From an uncultured Pseudomonadota bacterium (GTDB lineage Bacteria > Myxococcota_A > UBA796 > SXON01), in assembly GCA_903891165.1 (NCBI GenBank), contig CAITDR010000636.1, positions 1-33,381 on the forward strand: 33,381 bases of DNA. The letters run 5' to 3'. Of the stretch, positions 8,129 through 17,488 are shown one piece after another. The position numbers and the translations under genes are program-made. Within the stretch, counting starts at the first letter, position 1, and each line of letters begins with the position of its first letter. The notes beneath the pieces are model-generated. The model saw only the letters and a program-made list of their open reading frames with translations, ran no database searches and was not told the DNA's origin.

Positions 8129-9981
8129 ACCTCTCCTTCAAGTCCCTTGAGAGCCTCACGAGCGGCTTCAAATTCGTGGTTCAAGCGCAGCGCGTGGCGC
8201 AGGTGACTACGCGCTTCGGAACGTTTTCCAAGATCCAACAAGAGCTTTCCAAGGTAGTAGAGGGCAAATTCGCTGTTGGGGTCCAGATCCATCGCCCGAC
8301 GCAGCTCCTGCTCTCCGGCCGCCGGATCTCCCGGACAGGCGCGGTGGCGGGCCCAGCCCAACATGGCCAGGATCTCCGGATCCTCTCCCTCTAGCCGTAA
8401 GGCGCGCCGAAAAAGGGCGGCTGCCGTGACATATTCGTTGCGCTTGAAGTGGGCACGCGCGCGATCGGCCTGCAGGGCCGCCGTCTTCTCCACCCCCAGC
8501 TCGGTGAGCTGCAGCCTCTTGTCCCCCGTCATCCGCGCGTCGTAGATGCCTCGGCGGTTGGCATCGGAAAGTACACGGCCAGCCTCGCGAATCCGGTCTG
8601 AGAGCAGACGTGCACGTTCGCGCCCATCATGCGACAGGCTGCCGGGCAAGGCCTCCGGGCTCAGACGGGCCAGTCCAGCCAGTGCTGCGGCCTGGGCGGC
8701 CTCCAAATCGGCACTGGGTTGCAGGCCCAGCACGGTATAGTGGGTGGCGTCCTGGGTAATCCGCAGCCGCTGCGCCAGATCCTGTTCCAGGCTTTCCAGC
8801 TCCTCTTCCTTGGGAGCGGGATCGCGCTGCACCGGCGGAGGATGCGGCGTAAGGCGGGCAAGTTTGTAGCGCACCAACAGGGCGATCAACGACCCCGCCT
8901 CGGGAGCGACCGTGTGGCAGGTGCGGACGGTGGCTCCGGAGCGCACCATCAGGATCAGGGGTCGGAAGACCTCGTCCGGGTCCAACATCAGCCACAGCCA
9001 GGGAGGCAGCGTCTCCAGAGCAACGTGAAGATCCTGGTAGGAGGCGGGGATGTTGCCGGACAGGCCCAGCCTCCACTCGATCACCGCCGGGTGCACCTCA
9101 AAACCAGCCAGACCCATGGGATCGGACTCTTGGAGGCTGTATTTTCCGCGACTGATGTCCTGGATGCCGATCACCCGTGCGACAATCTGCTCGCGCATGG
9201 CGCGCTCCACCACCCGGAAGTCGATCAGTCCGCGGCGTACCAGCACTTCTCCCACCGGGACCCCGCTCTCCCGGGCCTCCTCGATGGCCGCCTCCAGCAC
9301 TTCGGCGGAGGTGATGCCCATACTCTGGAGGATACTGGCAAAGCCGGTGCGATGGTCCGAGGATCGCGCCACGATCGGGCAGCCCCGGTCAAAAATCACC
9401 CGCACCCGGTAGCCAGCTGTATCCGTGGATACCGCTTCGAGCACTCCGGTGAAGGCACCCTCCCAAAGGGAGCGTAGCAGGCTCACGAGTGTATCCGGGC
9501 CGAGCTCCCCCTCCTCCGCCCGTCCGGCATCATCGTCGCCCATCAGCGAGCTGGGTGCCCGGCCCGGCACCATGTCGCGCAGGTCTTTTTCGTGCGTGGC
9601 GGTATGGGCGGCGGCGCTCAGCCGCTCCAGTTCGGCGGCAAGCTGGGGAAAAGGGAGAGGTTTCCCCAGGAAAAAGTCGGCACCTGCGGCCAAGGAGGAG
9701 TCGCGCAGGCTGGCGCGGGCGGAGAGCAGCCCGATCCACACCCGCTCGCCAAAGGGCTGGAGGCGGATCTGTGAGCACAGGCGCACGCCGTCGATCCCCG
9801 GCAACAGCACGTCGGCCAGCACCAGACGCGGCTTCAGCTCTTGAAAGCGGCGGAGTCCTTCGGTGCCGTTCTCCACCCGCTCCACCTGCCAGCCCTGGCC
9901 ACGCAGCCAATCCTCCAGCACCATGCCAGAAATCCGGTCGTCTTCCACCACCAGGGCGATTCGAGTCTGGGCGTCCTGCAT
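8125..9981 (-). CDS. Response-regulator receiver, DUF4388-like, degenerate J-like domain and TPR protein
   Basis: IALVVEDDRISGMVLEDWL...LVLADVLLPGIDGVRLC (REC); ATHYTVLGLQPSADLEAAQAAAL...RGIYDARM (J-like, no HPD); TPRs. ORF extends to 10122 but in-frame ATG at 9981 (MQDAQTRIALVVEDD) has GGAAGGG upstream. Overlaps the next gene by ATGA. Confidence 0.85.
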   Translation of the reverse strand: MQDAQTRIALVVEDDRISGMVLEDWLRGQGWQVERVENGTEGLRRFQELKPRLVLADVLLPGIDGVRLCSQIRLQPFGERVWIGLLSARASLRDSSLAAGADFFLGKPLPFPQLAAELERLSAAAHTATHEKDLRDMVPGRAPSSLMGDDDAGRAEEGELGPDTLVSLLRSLWEGAFTGVLEAVSTDTAGYRVRVIFDRGCPIVARSSDHRTGFASILQSMGITSAEVLEAAIEEARESGVPVGEVLVRRGLIDFRVVERAMREQIVARVIGIQDISRGKYSLQESDPMGLAGFEVHPAVIEWRLGLSGNIPASYQDLHVALETLPPWLWLMLDPDEVFRPLILMVRSGATVRTCHTVAPEAGSLIALLVRYKLARLTPHPPPVQRDPAPKEEELESLEQDLAQRLRITQDATHYTVLGLQPSADLEAAQAAALAGLARLSPEALPGSLSHDGRERARLLSDRIREAGRVLSDANRRGIYDARMTGDKRLQLTELGVEKTAALQADRARAHFKRNEYVTAAALFRRALRLEGEDPEILAMLGWARHRACPGDPAAGEQELRRAMDLDPNSEFALYYLGKLLLDLGKRSEARSHLRHALRLNHEFEAAREALKGLEGEV

Positions 9982-10132
9982 CGACCCTTCCGTAAGCGCA
10001 GTACTATATCGGCGGAAGGCCGATCTGGGTATGCGGGATTCCACCATTCCCGACGCGCCGTCTCCCCATTTTTCTGACCGGGGATGTAGCCCGACGGGGA
10101 AAATTCCGTTAGGGCGGAACATAGGGTGTCCT

Positions 10133-11551
10133 ATGGCCGACTACAGTCAGTCCACACAGAAGTCGCAGTCTCAGCAGAGCCAGCCGCTCCAAGGTCAGGA
10201 CACCGCACAGTCGAAGGGAACAAAGCTGGTCAGCAACCAGCAGAATTCTTCGTCGGTGCCGCCCAACGGGGCGGGTGGCAGCCCGATGAACAGGGCCGCC
10301 AAAGACCTGACCAGCACCAAAGGGCTGGGCCCGGCTTTTTGTACGGCCGCGGGTACGGCGGTGGATGCGCTAGTTCCCAAGGGCGGGGATTCCGGAAAAA
10401 TCGACCTCAGTGTTCAGCTTCCCATTCCCGGTACGGCCGGGGCGATGAAGGCGGGACTGATCCTGGGTGCCGAGGTTTCGCGCAAGGCCACCAAGGAAAA
10501 TCACGCGCTGGTCGCCGGTAATCAGAGCGGGGTCAGCTCAGATGGGTCGGTGAATGGCGCCAAGGGCAAGGTCACCGTCAAGTGTAAGCTGGGTATGGTG
10601 GGCACGGTCACGGCGGGGGCGGGCTGGGTTGAGGCTTTTGCACAGGCCAAGGTCTATGGGTTTATGGAAGCCACCGGTGACAACGGCGCCGAGTGTTTCC
10701 GCCTGATGATGATGGAAGTGGAGCGCCGGGTGCGGGGGGTGCCCAAGATCGGGGCGGAAGTCGCCGACGCCGTATTTGGTGGCAAATATAACGACCGCGT
10801 AAAAGAAACCCAGAAGAACATGGATGCCGACGATAAGATCGCCACCGGTGTCGGCGCTGATTTTTCGATGGGCTTTAAGGTGGATTCGGCCAATAAGGAC
10901 AGCAGCGATGTCAAGGCGGGTCTGACCTACACCAATACCAACATCACCAAGGGGGATGGAAAGGGTGGAGTCACCAAGGAGAACGAAAACGCAGTGACGA
11001 TGGGTTTGTCCTTCTCGGTGCCCAAGCTGGGGACCTTTACCGGGGAGGCCCAGATCATCGACAAGGGCGGCGGCAAGCAGGACTTCCAGGCCTCACTCGC
11101 CGGGGAGTTCCCTTGGAAGATCGAGGATATTACATTGCTCCTCGGCGCCTCTCAGTATGTGAGCAGCCTGATCTCCCAGTTTGCGGGGGGCCTGACCAAG
11201 GCGGGCGGCTTCAACGGCGATGGTGCCCGAAAAGCGGGGACCATGGCGCAGTTTATCGCGTCGCACTCCGCATCGGGCTTCCTGGCCACGGCGGGGGCCG
11301 ACAAGGCGCTCAAGGGTCTGGCAGGTTCTGCCAAAGGCAAAAAGGCCATCAAAACCGGCGAAGCCGGCGGAGAAGTTGGACTTCGTATCAAGCTGACTGC
11401 GGGAATGGAGGGCGGCGCGGGCTTCTTGTCGGGCGAGCTGTCCCGGGCGACCACCTTCAAGTTTGGCGACGACGTGAACTCCTATGCTTCCCTGGCGTTG
11501 GAACAATTGGAGCTGATCGGCTCCTTCAAGGCTGGCGGTGAGAAGAAGTGA
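10133..11551 (+). CDS. Hypothetical Gln/Ser-rich N-terminal, Gly/Ala-rich protein (possible secreted or effector-like)
   Basis: In-frame ATG at 10133 (MADYSQSTQKSQSQQSQPLQGQD); no signal peptide or recognised domain. Confidence 0.75.
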   Translation: MADYSQSTQKSQSQQSQPLQGQDTAQSKGTKLVSNQQNSSSVPPNGAGGSPMNRAAKDLTSTKGLGPAFCTAAGTAVDALVPKGGDSGKIDLSVQLPIPGTAGAMKAGLILGAEVSRKATKENHALVAGNQSGVSSDGSVNGAKGKVTVKCKLGMVGTVTAGAGWVEAFAQAKVYGFMEATGDNGAECFRLMMMEVERRVRGVPKIGAEVADAVFGGKYNDRVKETQKNMDADDKIATGVGADFSMGFKVDSANKDSSDVKAGLTYTNTNITKGDGKGGVTKENENAVTMGLSFSVPKLGTFTGEAQIIDKGGGKQDFQASLAGEFPWKIEDITLLLGASQYVSSLISQFAGGLTKAGGFNGDGARKAGTMAQFIASHSASGFLATAGADKALKGLAGSAKGKKAIKTGEAGGEVGLRIKLTAGMEGGAGFLSGELSRATTFKFGDDVNSYASLALEQLELIGSFKAGGEKK

Positions 11552-11988
11552 AGACCGAGCTTGATCTTCCTGCTCCACAGCATCTTTCTGCACGCTCCGG
11601 CTCCCTGGCTATCCATGCGGCGGTTATCGAAATTACGATGGAAGAAGGCCAGCTCCAGGAGCTGCGCCTCATCTTCCAGCTCACCCCGGCCGACTGGCAG
11701 CGTGTGGATCGGGAGCAGCTTTTTCACCTGAGTCCCGAGGTTCGTGGCCCCATTTTTGGGGGAGAGCTGCAGGAGGGGGTAGAGGTGGAGGTGGAGGCGC
11801 GCCTGTCCACAGCGGGGCTTGCGCTGGTGGGTGTACTGGCAGAGAGTTCTGAAGAGGTGGAGCGGATGTTTCTCCAAGCGGGGGCCGCCCACGAGCTACG
11901 GCAGACCGAGGCCTGGTACGCGCTGTATGTGAAGCAACCCCTGGGAACGGGCCTGAAGATCGGCTTCGCAACGACCTATAGCGACTGA
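11548..11988 (+). CDS. Small hypothetical protein, translationally coupled to the upstream gene
   Basis: 146 aa ORF from GTG, overlapping upstream stop as GTGA. Confidence 0.7.
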   Translation: MKTELDLPAPQHLSARSGSLAIHAAVIEITMEEGQLQELRLIFQLTPADWQRVDREQLFHLSPEVRGPIFGGELQEGVEVEVEARLSTAGLALVGVLAESSEEVERMFLQAGAAHELRQTEAWYALYVKQPLGTGLKIGFATTYSD

Positions 11989-12034
11989 AGGCTGGGCGGT
12001 TTCAGCAGGCGGGCCACCGGGTTATGATCCGGGC

Positions 12035-13648
12035 ATGAGCACCTCCCGCAGTCCTATCCCTGTAAATGAACCCGTAAAAAATTATGCTCCCAACAGTGCG
12101 GAGCGTACATCGCTGCAGAAGGAGCTGGCCCTTCAGGCGGCGGAGCGGGTGGAGATCCCCTGCGTGGTTGGCGGGGTAGAGGTGTATACCGGCAACACTG
12201 CAGAAGTCAGGATGCCCGCGGAACATGGCCATGTACTCGCCCATGTGCACCTTGCCGGTCCCGCCGAGGTGGAGCGTGCGGTGCAGACCGCCGAGCAGAG
12301 CCGGGCGGAGTGGGCGGCTCTTCCCTGGGAGCAACGGGCTTCGATCCTTCTGAAAGCCTCGGAATTGCTGGCTGGCCCTTGGCGGGACCGGGTGAATGCC
12401 GCCACCATGCTGGGCCAGGCCAAGACGGTACATCAGGCCGAGATCGATGCGGCCTGTGAGCTGATCGACTTCTGGCGCTTCAATGTGAAATATTACGAGG
12501 AGATCCAGGCGGATCAGCCTCCGGTGAGTGCGCTGGGTACCTGGAACCGCACCGATCACCGCCCCCTGGATGGATTTGTATTCGCGGTTACACCCTTCAA
12601 TTTTACCAGTATCGCCCTGAATCTTCCGACGGCACCGGCGCTGGTGGGCAATACGGTGGTGTGGAAGCCTGCCACCACCTCTGCCCTGGCCTGCTGGCAA
12701 CTTTTCCGCATGTTGCGCGAGGCCGGCCTGCCCGCCGGGGTGATCAACCTGTTGCATGGGCACGGTGCCGAGGTGGGTACCCCCATCCTGGAGCGGCCCG
12801 AGCTGGCAGGTATTCACTTTACGGGATCTACGGGTGTTTTTCAGGGGATGTGGCGGCAGGTGGGCGAGAACATCGCCCGCTACCGTGCCTACCCGCGGAT
12901 TGTGGGTGAGACCGGTGGCAAGGACTTTATCCTGGCCCATCCCTCGGCGGATCCCATCGCCTTGGCGGTGGCGATCGTCCGCGGTGGATTTGAGTATCAG
13001 GGACAAAAATGCTCGGCAGCGAGTCGTATCTATGTGCCCGACAACCTCTGGCCGGAAGTGCGCGAGTCGGCCAAGGCGATGATTGCGGAGATGAAGCAGG
13101 GAGATCCTCGCGACTTCAGCAATTTTGTCTCGGCGGTCATCGACGAACGTGCCTTCCGTAAACATGAGGCCTATTTGGGGCTGGCGCAGAAGGAAGAAGT
13201 CATTTCCGGCGGCAAAGCCTGGGGCCACACCGGCTGGTTTGTGGAGCCCACCCTGGTGCGGGTGGGGGATCCGCACCACCGCCTGATGGAGGAGGAGATT
13301 TTTGGACCCATCGTGAGTGTGTATGTGTACCCGGAGCGCGAGTGGGAGCAGACCATCACCCTGGTGGACGGCACCAGCCCCTATGCCCTGACCGGCGCGG
13401 TTTTTGCGCGGGATCGCTACGCGATCGAGCAGGCCATGCGGGGTCTTCGGCATGCGGCCGGGAATTTCTACATCAACGACAAGCCCACCGGGGCGGTGGT
13501 GGGCCAGCAGCCCTTCGGCGGCGGTCGGGCCAGTGGCACCAACGACAAGGCGGGGGCACCGCAGAATCTTTTACGTTGGATCTCGCCACGGACCATTAAA
13601 GAGACTTTTGTTTCGCCGACGAGCTGGCGCTATCCCTTTTTGGGGTGA
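12035..13648 (+). CDS. pruA: L-glutamate gamma-semialdehyde dehydrogenase (1-pyrroline-5-carboxylate dehydrogenase)
   Basis: Aldehyde dehydrogenase motifs FAVTPFNFTSIALNLPTAPALVGNTVVWKPA, GETGGKDF, catalytic GQKCSAASR, FGPIVSVYVY, GAVVGQQPFGGGRASGTNDKAG typical of P5CDH. Confidence 0.95.
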   Translation: MSTSRSPIPVNEPVKNYAPNSAERTSLQKELALQAAERVEIPCVVGGVEVYTGNTAEVRMPAEHGHVLAHVHLAGPAEVERAVQTAEQSRAEWAALPWEQRASILLKASELLAGPWRDRVNAATMLGQAKTVHQAEIDAACELIDFWRFNVKYYEEIQADQPPVSALGTWNRTDHRPLDGFVFAVTPFNFTSIALNLPTAPALVGNTVVWKPATTSALACWQLFRMLREAGLPAGVINLLHGHGAEVGTPILERPELAGIHFTGSTGVFQGMWRQVGENIARYRAYPRIVGETGGKDFILAHPSADPIALAVAIVRGGFEYQGQKCSAASRIYVPDNLWPEVRESAKAMIAEMKQGDPRDFSNFVSAVIDERAFRKHEAYLGLAQKEEVISGGKAWGHTGWFVEPTLVRVGDPHHRLMEEEIFGPIVSVYVYPEREWEQTITLVDGTSPYALTGAVFARDRYAIEQAMRGLRHAAGNFYINDKPTGAVVGQQPFGGGRASGTNDKAGAPQNLLRWISPRTIKETFVSPTSWRYPFLG

Positions 13649-13661
13649 AGACCGGCACCGC

Positions 13662-13687
13662 CGGGTGTTTCCAATTGGAAACACCCG
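13662..13687. terminator. Perfect 26-bp palindrome between convergent genes, possible bidirectional terminator
   Basis: CGGGTGTTTCCAATTGGAAACACCCG equals its reverse complement; lies 14 nt after the pruA stop and 17 nt before the end of the opposing CDS. Confidence 0.65.
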
Positions 13688-13703
13688 ACGCAGGCGAACT
13701 CGC

Positions 13704-14954
13704 TCAGCCCAGAACCGCCTCGATCACCGCCGCATCCGTGTGCGGGGTGGGATCCTCGTCCATCAGCGCCAACAGCGTCGCGCCGAAATTCTGGACGGTC
13801 AGGGGCTCGGCGCCGCCAGGCTCTCCACTGACCGGATCCGTCGGCACACCGATCAGCTCGTCGTCGTAGCCGCCCACCATACGGCCGCCGGCCACATGCG
13901 GTCCGATGAACATCGCCGAGGTAAAAGTCCAGTGATCTTTGCCGTAGTTCGTGTTCATTTTGGGGGTGCGTGCCATCTCCGAGACGACGAGGACCACCAC
14001 CTCCTCGGAGAGGGGCAGGCCACTGACACCGGTGCGCTGCTCCAGCATGGGCATCAGGTTGTTGAGATCCTGGAACAAGGTCTCAAAGTGGTTGGACTGG
14101 TTCTCGTTGTTGGCATGGGTGTCCCAGCTACGGTCGTCCTGGCCACCGTGCCGGATCAGGGCGCAGCGCGAATAGCCCGCTGCCAAACTCTCTAATGCCG
14201 GGCCGATGCGGTCGGTGATCCGTGAATAGGGCTGGGCGACGGCCCCGGCGAGGTCCACCTTGGACTGCAGCTGGTCCAGGCTCTCCACCCGGTCCTGCAG
14301 CGAGACCCAGGCGTCGGCGAATTTCTGGGAGTAGCCGCCGCGACCTTCAGCAAATTCAGAAGCCCGCTCCCGCATCATCTGGCGGATGCGCGTCTCGACT
14401 TCGGTGGACATGGGCTCCACCCGCTGGTCGGAGCGGCCGGTCAGCGCGTCGCCGGAGAGCAGGTCGGCAAGCTGCCCCCGTTCGCCCAGGCGCACGGCCG
14501 TCAGCGGGGATTGGCCCGAAAAAGACGGCCCGGAAAGCACCAGATAGGGAAGAGGGGCGTTGGTATTGTTGGCGATACGGGTGGGCCAGTCGTCGATGCC
14601 GTCCTGGGTGCTGCCGGTGAAGAGGAGCCGTCGGCAGCGCAGATGTGTGACACTGGGCACTTCCAGGCCGTTGAGCAGGCAGGTGCGGCTGGCATAGCGC
14701 TCAAAAAAACTGCGGACGGAGGGGCGAGCAGCGGAGTCGGTGAAGTCGAGCCCGCCGACGGTGGCGGCGGTGCCATAGGGGTCAATGTCGATGGAGCTGC
14801 TGCCGAAAATCGGGGCAAAAACGTAGGTGGTATCCCAGCCCCCGTCCACGTAGACAATCAGGAGCCGTTTTTCGGGGCCGGCGGCTTTGGCCTTGCGCGG
14901 GAGCAGGAGCGCCGCCGGAAGCATGGAGAGCAGGGCACGACGTGAAAAAGCCAT
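13704..14954 (-). CDS. DUF1501 family protein, Tat-like signal
   Basis: MAFSRRALLSMLPAALLLPRKAKAAG; VYVDGGWDTTYVF; MARTPKMN...GKDHW motif typical of DUF1501. Confidence 0.85.
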   Translation of the reverse strand: MAFSRRALLSMLPAALLLPRKAKAAGPEKRLLIVYVDGGWDTTYVFAPIFGSSSIDIDPYGTAATVGGLDFTDSAARPSVRSFFERYASRTCLLNGLEVPSVTHLRCRRLLFTGSTQDGIDDWPTRIANNTNAPLPYLVLSGPSFSGQSPLTAVRLGERGQLADLLSGDALTGRSDQRVEPMSTEVETRIRQMMRERASEFAEGRGGYSQKFADAWVSLQDRVESLDQLQSKVDLAGAVAQPYSRITDRIGPALESLAAGYSRCALIRHGGQDDRSWDTHANNENQSNHFETLFQDLNNLMPMLEQRTGVSGLPLSEEVVVLVVSEMARTPKMNTNYGKDHWTFTSAMFIGPHVAGGRMVGGYDDELIGVPTDPVSGEPGGAEPLTVQNFGATLLALMDEDPTPHTDAAVIEAVLG

Positions 14955-14955
14955 G

Positions 14956-16599
14956 TCAGTAGCTCACAAAGTCGGGGTCGCGCATCATCGTGGCCAAGAG
15001 TGCCGTCCAGGCGGTGGAAGGATCGGAGATGCCCGCCACATCACCCCACAGACTCTCCAGGCTGTCGAGGCGGGCCTCGTCGGGATGGCGGGCATAGAGT
15101 CGCCAGTAGATGCGCGCGATCTCGGCCCGGAATTCCGGGGAATCTGGCTGGGTGGACAGTGTGACTGTATCAAATAGCTTGCGATCCGCTGCCTCCTCCT
15201 CCAGATCTTTTTCCACCACCCAACGGGAAGCCGCTTCCGATGCACGCCGCATCATCAGGCTCCAGGTCACCGTCGGCAGCTCCAGGGCTTGGGTGTTGTA
15301 GACCCCGTCCACCCCACCACCAAGCACCCGATAGCCGTATTCATCGGATTTGAGCTGCTCAAAACCCTGAAAGGTCCAGTGAAAATCGGTGAGGTCCACC
15401 AGCAAGGAGTTGACCAGGGCCGGGTCCATCAGCCGCAGCACCCGCTCGCGCTCCCACTGCGACTCTGGCGCTTTGTCCGTGGGACTTTCGGCACGGTAGA
15501 CGGCACTGTCGGTGACTGCACGCAGGAGGTTCTTGTAGGAGTGGTCCTTCACAAGGATCTGGCGGAAGGACTCGATGCGGTCGAAGTCGGCGGCGGTGAC
15601 CGGGCGCTGCCAGTAGGCTTCGGCGGCGCGTTGGGCACTGCAGCGCCAGAAGCGCGGATCTTCGGCGATCACCATGCCCAATTGGGCCAGGCCGCTGGTG
15701 GGCTGGCCGAACCATGCGGGGGTGACGCCCAAGGCGTCGGCCCCGTAGTGCTCGCGCTCGGGGTGGTAGTAGGCCATCTCCACCCCACTCTGCTCTACCG
15801 AGACCACAAAGCCAAAAAGGTTGGCCGCAAGCGGATCCAGGGTGGTGTGGCAACCCTGGCAGTAGGGGTTTTCCCGTATGGCGTCGGAGAGGTTGCCGGA
15901 GTTGATGGCGTCCACGTTCCCTGAGAGGTTGATCGGCCGTGAAAGCATGTCTTCGCAGAGGAGTAGTCGCGAAATGGCTGCCGCACGGCCCCGGTTCAGA
16001 TTTTGAAGGGTGGTGTAGTAGCGCCACCAGAGGCCATTGGTGGCCAAGACACCGGCGGCGGGGCGGCCATCGGTGTAGTGGGTCTGCCGCCAGCCGGTCG
16101 CTCCTTCCTCCCATTCTAAGGGGAAAATCTTGGCCATGGTATCGGTAGCCATGGTCCAGTCGGCAGTGACGATCTGCTCCCAGGGCTGATCTTCGACCAC
16201 CACCCGCGAGATCAGTCGCAGGGGCTCGTCGCCGATCGAGCGTTCGTAGGCGTATTCGTTCTTTTCATCGCCGTTCAGCTCAGGCCATTCAAAGTAAAAT
16301 ACAATAAATGTCTCCACTTCGGTGTGCCACTGCTTGGCGAGCACATCCACAAGGCGCTCTTCAAAGCGGGGATCTTTTAGGTACTGATCGCGGAAGCCTT
16401 CGAGGGAGGAGGGATCGGCCTCCACCGCATCTAGTTCTTCCAAGGTGGGCAGGGTACCGCGGAGATCCAGGCTCATCCGGCGCAAGAGGCGCGGAGCATC
16501 CAGGGGCTTCAGCGTGCTGTCGTCCTCTACGGGCACCGCTGGCGGGGACACTGGCGTTTCTGTTGCCGGGGTTGTGCAGGAGAGCAATAAAAATATCAT
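14956..16599 (-). CDS. DUF1549/DUF1592-like lipoprotein (planctomycete-type family with CxxCH)
   Basis: Lipobox FLLLSC; RLLRRMSLDLRGTLPTLEEL; CQGCHTTLDPLAANLFGF; adjacent to DUF1501. Confidence 0.75.
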   Translation of the reverse strand: MIFLLLSCTTPATETPVSPPAVPVEDDSTLKPLDAPRLLRRMSLDLRGTLPTLEELDAVEADPSSLEGFRDQYLKDPRFEERLVDVLAKQWHTEVETFIVFYFEWPELNGDEKNEYAYERSIGDEPLRLISRVVVEDQPWEQIVTADWTMATDTMAKIFPLEWEEGATGWRQTHYTDGRPAAGVLATNGLWWRYYTTLQNLNRGRAAAISRLLLCEDMLSRPINLSGNVDAINSGNLSDAIRENPYCQGCHTTLDPLAANLFGFVVSVEQSGVEMAYYHPEREHYGADALGVTPAWFGQPTSGLAQLGMVIAEDPRFWRCSAQRAAEAYWQRPVTAADFDRIESFRQILVKDHSYKNLLRAVTDSAVYRAESPTDKAPESQWERERVLRLMDPALVNSLLVDLTDFHWTFQGFEQLKSDEYGYRVLGGGVDGVYNTQALELPTVTWSLMMRRASEAASRWVVEKDLEEEAADRKLFDTVTLSTQPDSPEFRAEIARIYWRLYARHPDEARLDSLESLWGDVAGISDPSTAWTALLATMMRDPDFVSY

Positions 16600-17444
16600 A
16601 GCGGTGGCTCCGCAGCAGCCGCCGCAACCTTCTGGGCGTAGGCGCAGAAGGCGGGACCGGGATCGGCGCAGGCTTCTCCCAACGGATCCCCCTCATAAGA
16701 AAGCTTGGCGCAGGGCGCAGTGCTCCAGTCCAGAGCATACCAAAAGCCGCGATCATCGCGCACTTCGATGGTGCCGGTGGGTCCAGAACAACGGGTCACG
16801 TCCACCTCAAAATTTCGGAAATAAAAGGCTCCATAAGGTCCAGACCATCCGCCGGTCAGGCGCAGGATATTGCCATCCCGCTGGATCTTCACCAGCAGGC
16901 TGGCCTGATCCGCCAGCCAGTCCTCCGCCTGCGGCCAGCCCCACTCGCCCTGCAGGTCCTGCTCCCAGTGTTCGGGATCGCGGTCGTAGTAGCGCGCCAT
17001 CCCCGCCCCAAAAAAGCGTTCGCCCTCCGGGGACATGATCAAAAAATCCGCCCCGAGGTGGGTGTCGCCGTCCCCATCCAGCGGAAACCAGCTGCCCAGG
17101 CCGGCATAGAACCAGCCGGTGCTGGCCGTGCAGCCGCTGTGGACCACAAACATGGACCAACCTTCGTAGAGGGTGGGGCAGGTGGGGTCACCATATTGAA
17201 GTGCTTCCACAAACTCTTTTTGTGCAGTCAAGGCGTCTGGCAGGTGGGGAAGGGCGACCTCCAGGCGGCGCTGTACCTCGGCGCTGTCCCACTCGGGCGG
17301 CAGCGGCGCGGGCAGGACAAAACCACCGGCGGCGCTGTCCTCCTCCGGGGAGCCTTGGCGGGGAAGCTCCTTTTGGGGAGACACATCGCCACAGGCTGCG
17401 ATCCACAGCAGTCCGGGGAACCATCGATAGAGGGGGGTAGACAC
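16596..17444 (-). CDS. Hypothetical lipoprotein
   Basis: GTG start; signal FPGLLWIAACGD; ATGA overlap with the downstream CDS. Confidence 0.75.
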   Translation of the reverse strand: MSTPLYRWFPGLLWIAACGDVSPQKELPRQGSPEEDSAAGGFVLPAPLPPEWDSAEVQRRLEVALPHLPDALTAQKEFVEALQYGDPTCPTLYEGWSMFVVHSGCTASTGWFYAGLGSWFPLDGDGDTHLGADFLIMSPEGERFFGAGMARYYDRDPEHWEQDLQGEWGWPQAEDWLADQASLLVKIQRDGNILRLTGGWSGPYGAFYFRNFEVDVTRCSGPTGTIEVRDDRGFWYALDWSTAPCAKLSYEGDPLGEACADPGPAFCAYAQKVAAAAAEPPL

Positions 17445-17488
17445 CCCTATAGTCTACGCCAGCCAGGGCCCAACGGCGAAAGCTTTTG

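Noticed and set aside
7229-8206. 325-aa plus-strand ORF
   Set aside because: Antisense to the clear DUF4388-like/J-domain gene; no recognisable motifs.
12002-13453. 483-aa minus-strand ORF
   Set aside because: Antisense to unambiguous pruA.
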